A stretch of DNA of 64,000 nt from Isoetes taiwanensis (GCA_021234155.1 JAJEKV010000144.1:124001-188000); one strand, 5' to 3'. Shown: positions 43,666-56,600, counted from the first letter of the stretch. Program-made: numbers and translations. The notes: generated from the sequence alone by a model not told the origin.

Positions 43666-44060
43666 TTATCATCAATAGTGGCCCTATGTTCCTCAGATTT
43701 GATTGAATGGTCCTCAACTTGCTAATTTGTTTCCCCAACTTGAACTCTTTGCAATTTTTTGTGCTAAGCGGGATCACCCTGCCAATGTTCCTATTTCCTC
43801 TTCGCCTCTCACTTCTGCTTCCCCAGAGCTGCGCCTCCTCAGTCCACGTCCTTTAAAGATGCAACTGGTAAGGATGTTGATAAGCCCTCTGCCTCTAACA
43901 TGCAGTCTGCACCAGTTTTTAGAAGAAAGCTGCCCGTAATAAATTTGCTCAGTCTGCCTCTCAGGCGGCACATCCTAGTGGAGTTGAGGTATTTGAGCAT
44001 GGCCACCGCATCTTTCTGTTTGTTTTGCATCATTGGATTTTGTGAATTTAGTTTGCATCA
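43666..44060 (+). pseudogene. Unrecognised coding remnant, 3' half
   Basis: Continuation of 39376-39599 across the LTR-element insertion. Protein-like pieces NGPQLANLFPQLELFAIFCA and FKDATGKDVDKPSASNMQSA occur in different frames, so several frameshifts exist. Not assigned to a family. Confidence 0.4.
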
Positions 44061-45284
44061 TTGAAACTTTAGTTCGGGTAAGGGGAAAAAATTCTGAGGC
44101 CCTTCATTTGGCACAATGGAAGGAATATTCTGCCCATCAGCGGCCCATAATAAAAGATGAAAACATCCCATTATTAAGATACCACTCGAACGAAAGGACA
44201 TTTGGTAAATATAGTATTATCATTTTTTTGTCTCATAAAATCTAAAAATCTCTCATGAACATTGTAGACTAGGATAAATTTTTTATAACAAGATTGGACC
44301 ATCTAAATTAGAGTTGAAATTCAGAAGTTAAGTGCTAATGTCTCCATGTGTTAATGTTTTTTTTTTAGGCATTAGATAAAGGTATAATCCTGAGAATATG
44401 CCAAATCAAGGGTGTCAGATTTTACATCTCACACCCCCGTATATCAACACGCTCCCCATACGCTTCATATACGTACACCAATAACAATGCATATAAAATA
44501 AGCAATAATAGCACCTAAGGTTCCCACATTCCCCAACCAACAGAAAATGAAATTAACACAAACGTGTATGCAAATAGAAGATGCTTTCATATATCACAAT
44601 GTGGAAAATAGGTCTACACCAATTGATACGATTAAGGGCTCCTTACTATTGAAAGCCCTTCTAGCAACAAGTCTTAGACAAAGTATGAATTTAGGATCTC
44701 TTGCTTAGCTTAAAACAGTCCAACACAGAGACGATATGGCTGAAAAATAAGGGTTAAACAAAACTTAAATCTCTGAAGCTTCAACAGCATGAACTGATGG
44801 TATTCATATCAACATTATTGTCTAGGCATCAATAACCTGCTAAAACTAGCAGAATGAATAAAACAAAAAGGCTGTACATTGAATTTGTTGACGTCGGACT
44901 GTATGCAGGACCGGACCTGTACAGAAACCAACGAAACAGGATATCTCGATGTTTGTTGCCGATTTGTTCATCTGTCTAGTTGTTGTCCATATCTAAGCTA
45001 TAATTTAGTGCTAAAATCACAACATGAACAAGGATCGAATCCAAGAAGTAATTCTTGAGATTTTATGTCACCAGAGCAAGAGTACATTGTTTCTGCAACA
45101 AGATATGGAGCAACCAGTTTCCACGCAACCGGATCCACAACTTAAGGCAATTTCCAAAAAAGATTTAGGATTTAAGGCTTCAATCACAGCTTACTCCCCC
45201 TTCAGCTTATAACAGCAATTCCAGGCTCAAATACCCTCCAAGGCAATCGAAATTGGCCCCACTCAAACCTTACCTCCACTACCA
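44061..45284. other. No gene; a dispersed repeat end
   Basis: 44385-44475 (GAGAATATGCCAAAT, CTCACACCCCCGTAT, ACGCTCCCCATAC) matches 45612-45690 in diverged form. No coding signal. Confidence 0.5.
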
Positions 45285-45560
45285 ACAGACGCCGAAGATG
45301 CCACCGCCAGCCACAAACACAAACCCCAGCAGCCCGATTTGGGCAGAGGCACAATTTGTACACGGCTCCAGCCGTCCAGGCGCCTACATCGGGCTATTCT
45401 TAGCAGGCCCCGTGAAGCCAAGAGCTGCTATTTCCGACCATGCAGAGCAGGCACAAAAAAAGAGCGCCCCTCAGACCATACGGAAAAAAAAATTTGCAAG
45501 TCCCCCTTTTTCCGGCCCACCTTCACCCAAATCTTAGGAAAGAGATATTTTGGGAGCGTA
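45285..45560 (+). repeat. ~260-bp direct repeat, copy 1
   Basis: CAGACGCCGAAGATGCC, GCTATTTCCGACCATGCA, CCCTTTTTCCGGCCCACCT and ATATTTTGGG occur in the same order in 46690-46925. Spacing about 1.4 kb. Could be LTRs of a small decayed element, but no PBS or PPT is visible. Confidence 0.7.
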
Positions 45561-46689
45561 ATGGGTCAAGTGCTAATGGGTTTTTAAGGACCATTGGATC
45601 TCGGAACAAACGTGAGAATATACCAAATGAAGGGCGAGGGATTTTACACCTCACACCTACGTATAGCACAACGCTCCCCATACATGTATTTATACACGTA
45701 CATAGACGTATAGAACAGAGGTAGAAACAGAGCAACAGAAACAGCCAATTCAGATGATTTTGTATGTGTGTAAATGCATGGAAATTACAGTTCATTCCCG
45801 TCATAGACAGAAGTTAACGAAGGCAAATTACATGTGGAGACCCAGATTACACAAACAATTGCACCACGTAAAGACATTCTTAACAACGAAATAGCACGGC
45901 ATCAAATTACATATGCGAACTCCAAGTTACACATAAAAACCACAAATTTTTACATTGATAGAACACAGAGGCAGCCTCACAAAGAAGCCCAAAGTAGAGG
46001 CTTCATAGGCAAGCAGCCCATACACAAGATAGACAACTCCTATACGCAGACCAACCATAAACTGAACACCAACAGCGAGCTAAAACAGATTTACATGGCC
46101 TCCCATACGCAGGAAGCACACCATCCCTGCAAAACCTGCCAGATCCTCAAGCATTTCAACTACTCCAAACTCCACCTCGCCTCGCCGCTCTAATAGCCAT
46201 ATCTCCATCCACACAGTAGCAATTGGAACAGCAGCCCCACAGCCGATGTACTTTCCAAAGAAGTCCATCGAATAGCACAGCTGACGAGCTCTCAATCAAT
46301 CCACATGCCACAAAACTGGAATCACCGACATATTCCTTCTTGAATATACAGAAAAATTTCTTTACTTGGCAAGCAAGCAACGTGCAAAATTCTAACGCTG
46401 GAACTCCCATCTGAAGCCCAAGTGTTGCTGGCTGCTGCTCCCAAAACACCAACAAATACAGACAAAACAACAAAATGCTGCTCCGAAAAACACCCAACAA
46501 GGCAATCTTCAGTGCGTTGAGCCCTTCCAGTTGATAAGAAGCGGAATCAGGTTCCTCCAAAGCACAGCAACAAACCCAAGGAATCGAATACCTCAGGCTT
46601 CCCCTGCATCAGCAAATCGCTTCGAAGAGAGGCTGATGACATGCCGCTTCTGGCAAGCCATAGGGAGCAAGATCTCCACACCCAGCAAG
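45561..46689. other. No gene recognised between direct repeats
   Basis: Frames here (up to ~140 codons on both strands) do not resemble known proteins. Confidence 0.45.
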
Positions 46690-46925
46690 CCACCAGACGC
46701 CGAAGATGCCGTCGCCAGCCACCATTTGTACAAGGCTCCAGCTGTCTGGCCGCCTACGTCGGGTTGTTCTTTAGAAGGCCTGCTGCTATTTCCGACCATG
46801 CACAGCATACATACAGATAGAAATTTCAGAGTCCCCTCAGACCATACAAAAACAAAAATCGAAGCCCCCTTTTTCCGGCCCACCTACGCCAAAATCTTAG
46901 AAATCACATATTTTGGGGACGTAAT
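46690..46925 (+). repeat. ~260-bp direct repeat, copy 2
   Basis: Second copy of 45285-45560, lying beyond the 3' end of the PPR gene. Confidence 0.7.
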
Positions 46926-47131
46926 TAAGGCACCACAACTGGAAGATCCCAACTTTAGATGATTTTATTGTCATTGAAAAAATCTTTAATCTATAAGTTC
47001 TACTTTTAGCCAATGGCTTTTTTGATAATTTTCTAGAACAATTAATGGTTATTTTGGTTATTTTCCCTTCAGAAAAGACCACTGTACAAGGTCCCTTCAA
47101 CATTGACTCGTTACTTGCAAATTCATGCACT

Positions 47132-50100
47132 TCATTGTTGACTTGTATTATCGCTTTTGCTAGTTTTCTGTGCACCTGCATGTTTTGTTAGTTCCTCGGT
47201 TCTAATAGTTGCATCATCCCATTTATCAGTACTTGCATAAATATTTGCCATAAGCACATATGAAGCGGCATTTTCTGGATTCGTCTCAAGTAGCTTTTGA
47301 TAACAGCGTAGTCCTAATCCTGTCTCCCCATAAATTCTGCAGGCACTGAGCAATGCTGTCCAAGCTTCTATAGATGAACAGCATAAAGCAATTTGAATCA
47401 ATCTCTGGGCCTCATACAACTGCCCTGATCGTGCAAGGAGGTCAATCATGCAAATATAGTGGTCTGCTGTGGGCACAATATTGTACTTTTCTTTCATTGC
47501 CTTGAAGTATTTCTGACCTCTAACCAGCAGATTTGCATGACTACATGCAGTAAGAAGTGATAAAAATGTGATGCCATCAGGCTTTATGCCATCCTGCTCC
47601 ATGTCATGAAAGCATTCAACAGCCATTTTACCATCATGGTTCATGCCATATCCTCTTATCACTGCATTCCATGAAACAACATCTCTTGCTGGTAAATTAT
47701 CAAAGACGAGGCGGGCTTCCAACAGTGAGCCACATTTTGCATACATATCAATCAAACTGCTACCTATAAGAAGATCTTTATTGAATCCTAGTTGGCCAAT
47801 TTCATTATGCAGTTTCCGTCCTTCTTCAGGCGCCAACATATTGCCACAACATTTCAGTCCCCAAACAAATGCAATGGGGTCTGGAGACACACCAACAAGT
47901 TGCATCTGCACTAAGCATTTAAGTGCTTTCTGATTGTATCCAAGCTCCACAAATCCTGCAATCATTGTAGTCCATGACACAACATCTCGATGCGGCATCT
48001 TATCAAAGAGTTCCTGTGCTTCTGCAAGTGAGCAACATTTAACATACATGTCCAGCAAGGCATTGCCAACAAGAAGACTTTTCTGAAATCCCTTCTGTAC
48101 AATTTCTGCATGCAAACTTTGGCCCTTGCCAATGTGCCCTATGTTGCCACATGCTTTTAAGCAGGTAAGGAATGTGGCAGCACTTGGTGACATATTATGC
48201 AGTTGCATACGTTCATAACATGACAATGCTTCAATATTGAATCCACTTTCAACATAACCTGCAATTAATGAGTTCCAGGATATCTCGTCTCTGAAAGGTA
48301 GGTTGTCAAAGACTTTCTGCGCTTCTAAAATTAAACCACGTTTTGCATACATGTCTATTAAACTATTACCAACAAAAATGTCTTTTTCAAGTCCCTTTTG
48401 CATGATCTCTCTATGGATTTCTTGAGCATAATCTATAGATCCTATACAGCTGCAAACTTTCAGGACACAAACAAACGTGACTGCATTTGGGGTCACATCT
48501 TCCAGCTGCATCTGCTTTAAACACTTCAGTGCATTCAATACAAAGCCATGGTCGGCATAACCTGCAAGTAATGTGTTCCATGCAACACTATCACGAACTA
48601 ACAGCTTGTCAAAAACATCTTCTGCCTCTAAAAGTGACCCACATTTAACATACATGTCAATTAAAGAGTTCCAAATGATGGAATCCCACTCAGAGCTCCT
48701 TTTTGATATTGCAATGTGTAATTCTCTGCCTTTTCCTATTGCTCCTATGCTGCCGGAGGCTTTCAAAGTACAAAGAAAAGTGATTTTATTTGGAGACACA
48801 CCCTCCAGAATCATTTCTTCAAAACATCTTAGTGCCTCATCGTAAAGTCCATTTTCAGAGAACCCTGCAATAATTGCAGTCCATGAAACAACGCTACGAA
48901 CTTGAAGCTTATTAAAAACATTCCATGCCTCATCAACTGAACCACACCTGTTGTACACATTAATCAGTGCATTAGCAACAAAAATGTTGCCTTCAAATCC
49001 CTTGCAAGAAATTTCAGCATGTATTTCTCTGCCCTTTCTTAAAGTCCCTATAATGCTACACGCTTTCAGGATGGATACAAATGTAAATGCATCAGGTAAT
49101 ATGCCTTCAAATTGCATCTGTTCAAAGCATTCCAGTGCTTCTGTACTATGACCATGTTCAGCATATCCACCAATCATTGTAGTCCATGACACGGCATCTC
49201 GAACAGGCATTTTGTTAAATACTTCACATGCCTCTCCAAGCGATCCACACTTCACATACATGTCGATTAAAGTATTGCCTATGTTTAGATCTTTGTATCC
49301 CATGTCAAAAACTTTAGCTTGTATCTCACGAATCTTGTCCAAAAATCCCATGCTTCCACAAGCTTTCAGAATACAAATGAATGTAGGGACATTTGGAGAT
49401 ATACCATTCTGTTGCATAAGCTCAAAGCATTTTAATGATTCCATGCTTAATCCATTCCCAGCATATCCTGCAATCAAAGTGTTCCATGAGATGATATTCC
49501 TGATGCGGATCTTATCAAAAACATCACGTGCCTCCATAAGTGACCCACACTTGGCATAAGTCTCAATCAAGGCATTGCTCATATAAACATCTTCAAAGCC
49601 TTTTTGGTTAATGACATTGTGAATCTCTCTAGTCTTATCCAAAGCTCCTAGGCTGCCACAAGCTTTCAAGCTACTAATGATCGTAACAGAATCCGGGGAA
49701 ATGTTCTCCTGTTGCATTTGTTCAAAACATTTCAATGCTTCCTGATTAAGTCCATTCTCAGAATATCCTGCAATTAATGCATTCCATGAAATGACATTTC
49801 GAAGGGTATGTCTATCAAAAATCTTCCGTGCCTCCATAAGTGCACCACATTTAGCATACATGCAAACCAGACTGTTGACAATAAAAGGATCCCTTTCAAA
49901 ACCCTTTGTCCTTATCTCCATGTGTATTTCTCTCCCTTTGTCTATGAACAACATGGCGCCACAAGCTTTCAAACTACCAACATACGAGATTATATTTGGA
50001 GATATACCATCAAGGTGCATTTTATCAAAACAATTCAAAGCATCCACAACTTTCCCATTATCAGTAAATCCTGCAATTATTGTGTTCCAGGATATAACGT

Positions 50101-51028
50101 CTCTAATAGGCATCCTCTTAAAGACATCCTGTGCCTCTGTAAGGGAGCCACATTTAGCATACATGTCCACCAAAGCATTGCCAACAAAAAGATCTGTTAA
50201 AAATCCCATTTGCACGAGAATGGTATGTATCTCCCTGCCTTTATCTATAGCTGATATGTTTGTGCAAGCTTTCAAGCAGCAAACAAATGTCGTTGTATTT
50301 GGACTTGTATTACCACATTGCATCTGCTCAAAGCAATTAAGTGCCTCCCTGTCAAGTCCATTCTCAGCAAACCCTGAAATTAATGTGTTCCATGAGACAA
50401 CATGCCGAACCGACAGATTGTCAAAGACTTCTTGTGCTTCTGCAAGTGAGCCACATTTAGCATACATATTGACCAAAGTGTTGCCAATGTAAGGGTCCAT
50501 TTCAAATCCCTTTTTTCTAATCTCAACATGAATATGTCGGCCCTTCTCCAAGTCTTTCCCCCTAGCACAAGCTCTTACCAATGCTGTAAGGGTGTGGGCA
50601 CTAGGACAGACACTGTCCTCTTGCATCTTCTGGTACAAACTGAAAGCATGTTCTGATTGTCCCAGTTCGATATGTCCTATTATAACAGAAGTCCAGGAGT
50701 GCTCATTTCGATGAGGCATTCTGCTCAAAGATTCGTGAGCATCAGACAGACTCCCACACTCCATAAACATGGGAACAATATAATTCCCGACATCTTGATA
50801 AGCTTCTAAGCCATTGTCACATATATGAGCATGAACATATTTGGCTAAATATAAATTCTTTTCTTTCCTGCATTTTTGCAGAATAGCAAGCATGCTGCCA
50901 CCAGAAGGTTGCTCTGCTGCTTGGTTCAACATCTCCTGGGACCTCTTCCCACCTAATTGGCTGCTTACTTGCCATTTCCATAATTTGAATGCCTCTTGAT
51001 TTCTACACTTCAGGCTAGCCTTACACAT
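47132..51028 (-). CDS. PLS-class pentatricopeptide repeat protein with E domain
   Basis: 1298 residues, intronless, from ATG 51028 (the next in-frame codon upstream that matters is a stop). PPR proteins bind organelle RNA base by base; PLS types usually guide C-to-U editing. Eleven S-type motifs (MYAKCGSL.EA...VFD.M..RDVVSWN) mark about eleven P-L-S triplets of ~101 residues from ~residue 75 to 1130. Then comes the E region: HYICMIDLLARSGQLYEAQ, WTALLSACRIYGETG, NAASYVLMANIYAS. No DYW deaminase is present. The frame ends early: one base out of phase at ~47151-47110 lies IIQVNNEVHEFASNE, a normal E+ segment, so a small indel near 47150 truncated the C-terminus. A strong organelle transit peptide is not obvious. 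Probably still functional in RNA binding, though loss of E+ may disable editing. Confidence 0.9.
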   Translation of the reverse strand: MCKASLKCRNQEAFKLWKWQVSSQLGGKRSQEMLNQAAEQPSGGSMLAILQKCRKEKNLYLAKYVHAHICDNGLEAYQDVGNYIVPMFMECGSLSDAHESLSRMPHRNEHSWTSVIIGHIELGQSEHAFSLYQKMQEDSVCPSAHTLTALVRACARGKDLEKGRHIHVEIRKKGFEMDPYIGNTLVNMYAKCGSLAEAQEVFDNLSVRHVVSWNTLISGFAENGLDREALNCFEQMQCGNTSPNTTTFVCCLKACTNISAIDKGREIHTILVQMGFLTDLFVGNALVDMYAKCGSLTEAQDVFKRMPIRDVISWNTIIAGFTDNGKVVDALNCFDKMHLDGISPNIISYVGSLKACGAMLFIDKGREIHMEIRTKGFERDPFIVNSLVCMYAKCGALMEARKIFDRHTLRNVISWNALIAGYSENGLNQEALKCFEQMQQENISPDSVTIISSLKACGSLGALDKTREIHNVINQKGFEDVYMSNALIETYAKCGSLMEARDVFDKIRIRNIISWNTLIAGYAGNGLSMESLKCFELMQQNGISPNVPTFICILKACGSMGFLDKIREIQAKVFDMGYKDLNIGNTLIDMYVKCGSLGEACEVFNKMPVRDAVSWTTMIGGYAEHGHSTEALECFEQMQFEGILPDAFTFVSILKACSIIGTLRKGREIHAEISCKGFEGNIFVANALINVYNRCGSVDEAWNVFNKLQVRSVVSWTAIIAGFSENGLYDEALRCFEEMILEGVSPNKITFLCTLKASGSIGAIGKGRELHIAISKRSSEWDSIIWNSLIDMYVKCGSLLEAEDVFDKLLVRDSVAWNTLLAGYADHGFVLNALKCLKQMQLEDVTPNAVTFVCVLKVCSCIGSIDYAQEIHREIMQKGLEKDIFVGNSLIDMYAKRGLILEAQKVFDNLPFRDEISWNSLIAGYVESGFNIEALSCYERMQLHNMSPSAATFLTCLKACGNIGHIGKGQSLHAEIVQKGFQKSLLVGNALLDMYVKCCSLAEAQELFDKMPHRDVVSWTTMIAGFVELGYNQKALKCLVQMQLVGVSPDPIAFVWGLKCCGNMLAPEEGRKLHNEIGQLGFNKDLLIGSSLIDMYAKCGSLLEARLVFDNLPARDVVSWNAVIRGYGMNHDGKMAVECFHDMEQDGIKPDGITFLSLLTACSHANLLVRGQKYFKAMKEKYNIVPTADHYICMIDLLARSGQLYEAQRLIQIALCCSSIEAWTALLSACRIYGETGLGLRCYQKLLETNPENAASYVLMANIYASTDKWDDATIRTEELTKHAGAQKTSKSDNTSQQ

Positions 51029-53252
51029 GCTGGCACATCTATTGCTCTATCACAATCAAGTCCATTATTTATCAATCCAAATAATTTTGGATCCTCCATA
51101 ACAGGTTACTTATAATATGCCAAACGAAATTGTATAGACTGCTGACATGGGCACGTCTTAAAATGTGCCCTTGCAGCTCCCGTTCATCTGTGGAGTAGCT
51201 GGGTAGCATATAGGAAAGAACATAAAGCCAAAACAACCTTATGTCGTGCATTTTGGTGTGATGAAAGGATCTCGATCTAACCTCTGACATCTCTGATTGC
51301 GAAATTTCTTTGGCTTCTTGCGTCCCCTTTCAAGTCGTCCTTAATTTCCAACTGTATCGCTTGTCATCGTAATGGTATTTCAGATCGCAGAAAAACATTG
51401 ATATGAAAATATAATGCACCCACGTACTTTTCTATCAGAAATACATCAAGGTTAACAAGGTGCTTCTGCACTCGGCTCCCATGAATTCTATACATGGAAA
51501 GGTGAAAGTGCTTTGGGGCTTGTAAATGTTGCTCACGATAATGTAGTTCCAATTCAATAAGTTGGAGGTGTGAGAATGTTCTTAGAATATTATGTCTTAG
51601 CTAATAAGATACCCAAGTTTTGGTGTGATAGCCTTGGAATATTTGTGTTGGAAAAGTTGGCATTAGCCATATTTTGGAGCAAAACAACATATACACAGTG
51701 TATAATCGAACTCCTTAAGGTACTTTGAGGCTTTTAATGGCCTCATCACAATCAATATGTTCTGCCACATCCAGATGGTCATAAGCAAACACATTAAATT
51801 ATCATGCCACTGAACAGTACGAGATAGGATAGCCTTGTGGGATGATATAACAAACTTCTTCCTAGCTACCTTCTTCCAATTAACTTATTGCCATTACTCT
51901 TTAGAGCATTGAGTATTAGGATCATCAACCATAACAACCTCAGAAACATGAGAAGCATCAACATGAAAGTAGAAGGAACAATAGGTGCAGACGATGGTGC
52001 TAAGTACGACACAATCAGACTGGAGGTAGAGCGTCTTCCATAGCCGAGGAATACAAAACAACTGACCAAGGTTGATCATGAGTAGATGAAGAAATTACAA
52101 TGGGAGCTTGAACCTAAGAAGAAGGGGAAGGTTGAATGTATGCCTAAGGCACTTCCCAATGTCTTATAACTGCTTTTTGGATTGCCCCTGTTAAGGCGGC
52201 AATTCGTTAGGGGGAGGGTTGGTTTTGGCATATTCTGGCATATCAGGGGTATATCTGATAATCTGACTGATTGTTTTTCCGGCGGTGAAAAACTTTTTGG
52301 TTTTTTTGCGTATGAATATACGCTAAGGTTTTCCGTGTTTTGGACGCCAAATTATTTTTCCGGCGATCGGAAACTCGTTTTTTTTTTTGAAAAACTATTG
52401 GTTTTTTTAACCTTTGGCTAGAGATTCCTTTTTTTAGAATTTATCTTTGGGTTTTTTATTTTTAAAACAAACTATTTTTTTATTGGAATGTATTTATAGA
52501 AAGCTCGTGTCCTACCGCAGATCCCTCTGCATCCATCTGCCTTTGTTCTGGATTTTCAGCAGCAATAGAAGGAAGAGCAATAGAAGGAAGAGTATCTAGA
52601 GCAGCTTGTTCCGACGGAACCAGACCTCGCAGTTGAGAACAAACTGTTCTTCAATTGCTTGAGCAACCGCAATTTGCATGAGCACCAGGTGAGGCCGTCC
52701 ATCATCGATCCAACCATCAAAACGTCCATCCGCCCTACCATTTCGTCTCATCGGATAAATAGGATCCATGGAAAAATCAATCAATGGAGGCAAATTTGGA
52801 CTCACTTGAACATGACGGGCGGAGGTTACATGCTAGTGTACCCGCTGATGCCTCTCTCGTTGATTCAGGATTAGTAAATCTCGGGCGGTGATAACCCTTC
52901 ACGAGCAAGAAGATGGCGAGATTACGGTTTCAGTTTCAGGAAGGCTCAACATTACGAGCAAGACGCCCTATCCGAGCAATCGTGGTGATGAGCTTCATTT
53001 GTAGCAATGTGCTCTCTGCGAGTTCTACCACGAAGTCTATCTCCACCACCATGTATAATAGGAAGAAATTCAGCTTACGCCCAATGAGAATTAGGCCCAT
53101 TCCTAAGTGTCACGGGATTTACATAGCGGATAACGAGAAGTTTTCACCATCGTCCTCTGTTTCACGCCAGCATACTGGTCTTCTGCCGAGGCGGAGGGCA
53201 TACTAGCAGAGTTTCAACATCCTTCGCTTGATTTCTACCTTTGCATCATCAA
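51029..53252. other. No gene recognised
   Basis: PPR upstream region, then AT-rich and T-rich stretches (52260-52480 with several T runs). Small frames such as 52913-53206 show no family resemblance. Confidence 0.45.
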
Positions 53253-53612
53253 TTAAAGAGATTTGCCATAAAACTTCTCTATTGAGTTTCCCAATGCTGC
53301 AATGGTGTTAAGTATCTCTGACAATGCACATGTCGGCTTCAAGGGACGGTCAATAAATATTGGCTTTCCCCGCAACCAACCTTCATCCAAAACCAGGCGA
53401 CCCAAGTAATCCGGTGTTGCCAATAGTGTATCTCGAACCGGATACCAACAGGTAGATTCCTTATGCGGCCGGACCACTGTTGCCATCACGGGGTTTCGCT
53501 TTAGCCTTTTTAGTTTCCCTGTGTCGGTTCAGATTCTTCTGGAGCAATCAAGGCCGTGCATTTGGGTCAATCCCATCACTGCCACGTGTATGATTACAGG
53601 CTGAATTCAACA
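53253..53612 (-). mobile_element. 3' LTR (outer end unresolved) of second copia element
   Basis: On the minus strand the LTR starts TGTTGAATTCAGCCTG directly after PPT GCTGAGGGGGAGAT. No second copy lies in the window, so the outer boundary is not fixed. A 78-codon frame (53253-53489) within it matches nothing I know. Confidence 0.6.
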
Positions 53613-53621
53613 ATCTCCCCC

Positions 53622-56600
53622 TCAGCCTGTATAATCTGTTACTCCTACCTGATCTTTGGCCAATCTTAATTTAGGCTCTGTTAGAACCTTAGTCAACATA
53701 TCAGCCTGTTGTAAATTTGTTGAAATGTGTTTTACGTCAATTTCTCCCTTCTCAACTTCGTCTCTTATGAAGTGATGATGTATCTCTATATGCTTTGTTC
53801 TAGAGTGGCATGTTGGATTTCTACTCATAGCAACCCCGCTTCTATTATCACAGTAGAGTAAAGTGGCCTTGCCATTCGCATGCCCCAATTCATCCAGCAT
53901 TCTCCGAAGCCATATGACTTCCGATGCTGCCAAGGAAACTGCCACATATTCTGCTTCTGCGCTTGACTTCGCTACACACTCTTGTTTCTTGCATGCCCAT
54001 GATATGGGTGTATCTCCAATTTTACATATATATCCAGAGGTGGATTTTCTGTCATCTATGTCTCCTCCCCAATCGGCGTCCGCATATCCTACTAGCTCAA
54101 CCTTTTCACTTCGAGTGAATCGAATGCCATGATTAATTGTTCCCTTCAAATATCTTAGCACTCGTTTAGCAGCTATCCAGTGCTGTATGCCTGGATTATT
54201 ATTGAACCTGCTGAGCAAATTGACGGCATAGGTGATGTCTGGTCTGGTGCAATTTGCAGCATAGAGCAAACTACCAACCAACTCACGATAGGGTTTAGAC
54301 TTCATTTCCTGAATCTCTAATGAAGACGTGGGGCACATTCTGCTACTAATTCTCGTGCCTGGCGCAATGGGAGTTTTGACAGGATTGCAATCTACCATCC
54401 TGAACCTGGTCAACATTTTTTTGATGTACTGCTCTTGTGTCAAATACAACTCCCCCTTTGATCGATCTCTTCTGACCTCCATTCCCAGCAGTTTTTTGAG
54501 CTCTCCCACATCTGTCATTTGGAAACGCCTCTTCAAAAGCATTTTGCATTTATTTACCCAGTCACCGTCATTGCTAACGATGACACAGTCATCTACATAT
54601 AAAGCCATAATTAAACATTTATCCCTTTCTTTCCACATGTACAGATTGCCCTCTGTTTTGAGTTTCCTGAATCCGATGGATACCAAAAATCTGTTCATAC
54701 ACAAGTACCATTGTCTGGATGCCTGCCTCAAGCCATATATTGCTTTCTTTAGTTTGCATACCATGTCCTTCCCTTGTTCATATCCTTGCGGCTGCTCCAT
54801 AAATATTTCTTCTTCCAAATCTCCATTCAGGAAAGCAGTTTTTACATCCATATGTTCTATTTCCATGTTCTGCTGCACTGCCAGAGCCAACAGTGTCCTT
54901 ACGCTGGTCAACTTCACAATGGGCGAGAATGTATCTTTGTAATCCACCCCTGCTTCCTGTGTATATCCCTTTGCAACTAGCCTAGCCTTGTACCTTTCCA
55001 CTGAGCCATCGGCATTTCTTTTGATCTTGAACAACCACCTGCTACCTACAACATTTTTGTCCTTCGGCCGAGCTACCAAATCATAAGTTCCTGTGTGTTT
55101 GAAGGAATCCAATTCACTTTCCATTGCCTTCTTCCACATTCCTGCATCTGGCCCTGACATTGCTTGTTCTATTGTTTTGGGTTCCACAATACAAGATATT
55201 ACCTTCGGCTTTGGTTCCCTTTTTGTTCTGCCATAGAGCTCAGTGTCAAAGGGCAGCTCCGCCTTCAAGCGCTCAACTTCTCTACGACGGCCTCGACTTC
55301 TAGGTCTTGTCTCAGCAATTTCCTCCTCTGCCGCATGCATCTCCTCAATCCTGTCTGCTTCTACTCCCAACTCTTCTTCGTGCTCAACACTTGGTGCACT
55401 ATCAGCATCTATAGCCTCTTGCACCTCCTCGTGTGTTCTTTCCGGTGCATGAAACACACTTTTGGCCTCTATGACCTCATGTGCTTCATCCGGTTCAATG
55501 TCCGTCTCATCACCTACATCCACAGGCGTATGTATCTGTACATCCACGAAATTTTCAGGTTCCCGCCTTTCATTATCTTCTGCATATTCCAAAGGTATCC
55601 ATTCTCTCATTTCTAAGCCATTCAATTCCTTCCTATTTTTATACAACACAGTTTCATCAAACACAACGTCCCTGCTTATGTGAATCCTTCGGGTGATTGG
55701 GTCATACAGTCTGTATCCGTTTGTCTCTTCATCATATCCTACCAAGAACGTGCAAATGCTTCTGCTATCAAGCTTTCGCCTCAATTCCTCTGGCACCAAC
55801 ATGTATGCCAGACATCCATATATCTTAAATCTTCTGACTGACTGTCTTTTACCAGTCCAAATTTCTTCTGGTACTGCACCTCTTACTGCCACAGTAGGAA
55901 GTCTGTTCTGTATGTAACACGCTGTTGCAACTGCTTCTCCCCACAGATAATTGGGTAAGCCTGCATGCTTAAGCATACTTCTAGCCGCATTCATAATGGT
56001 TCGATTTTTTCGCTCAGCTACTCCATTCTGCTGAGGAGTATATCGACAAGTGTACTGTCTTTTGATACCATGCAATTGACTATATTTCCTAAATTCATCT
56101 GATCTATACTCTCCCCCAAGGTCTGATCTCAAGCACTTTACTTGCAATGACTTCTCTCGCTCTACCTCTGCTGTGAATAGCTTGAAGGCTTTATACACTT
56201 CATCCTTGGTCTTAAGAAAATAGCACTTCGTGCGCCTGCTAAAGTCATCTATAAAGGTGGCAAAGTAAGACTTGCCTCCAAGGCTCTGCACTTGCATAGG
56301 ACCACATACATCAGAATGAATTAGTTCTAATAATCCCAGTGCACGATTTCCTTTATTTTCAAAAGGTAACCTGGTTTGCTTTCCAAGCATACAAGCTTCA
56401 CAAATACCATGATTTTCATCTTTGAATGTCAGATCTTCTAACAATTCATGTTTTTTAGCCATCTTGATATTATTGTATCCTGCATGCGCTAATCTCAAAT
56501 GCCATGAATGCAGGTCATCCATCAAGCAAACTTTGTTAATGGATTTTAAATCTATCTGAAACAAGTTTCCATTACGTTGTGCTTCAAATACTTTCACTCC

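Noticed and set aside
49791-50492. 233-codon plus-strand frame within the PPR gene
   Set aside because: It is the antisense shadow of the repetitive PPR coding sequence.
53253-53489. 78-codon frame inside the second copia LTR as a host gene
   Set aside because: It sits within LTR sequence, has no recognisable domain and no independent gene signals.
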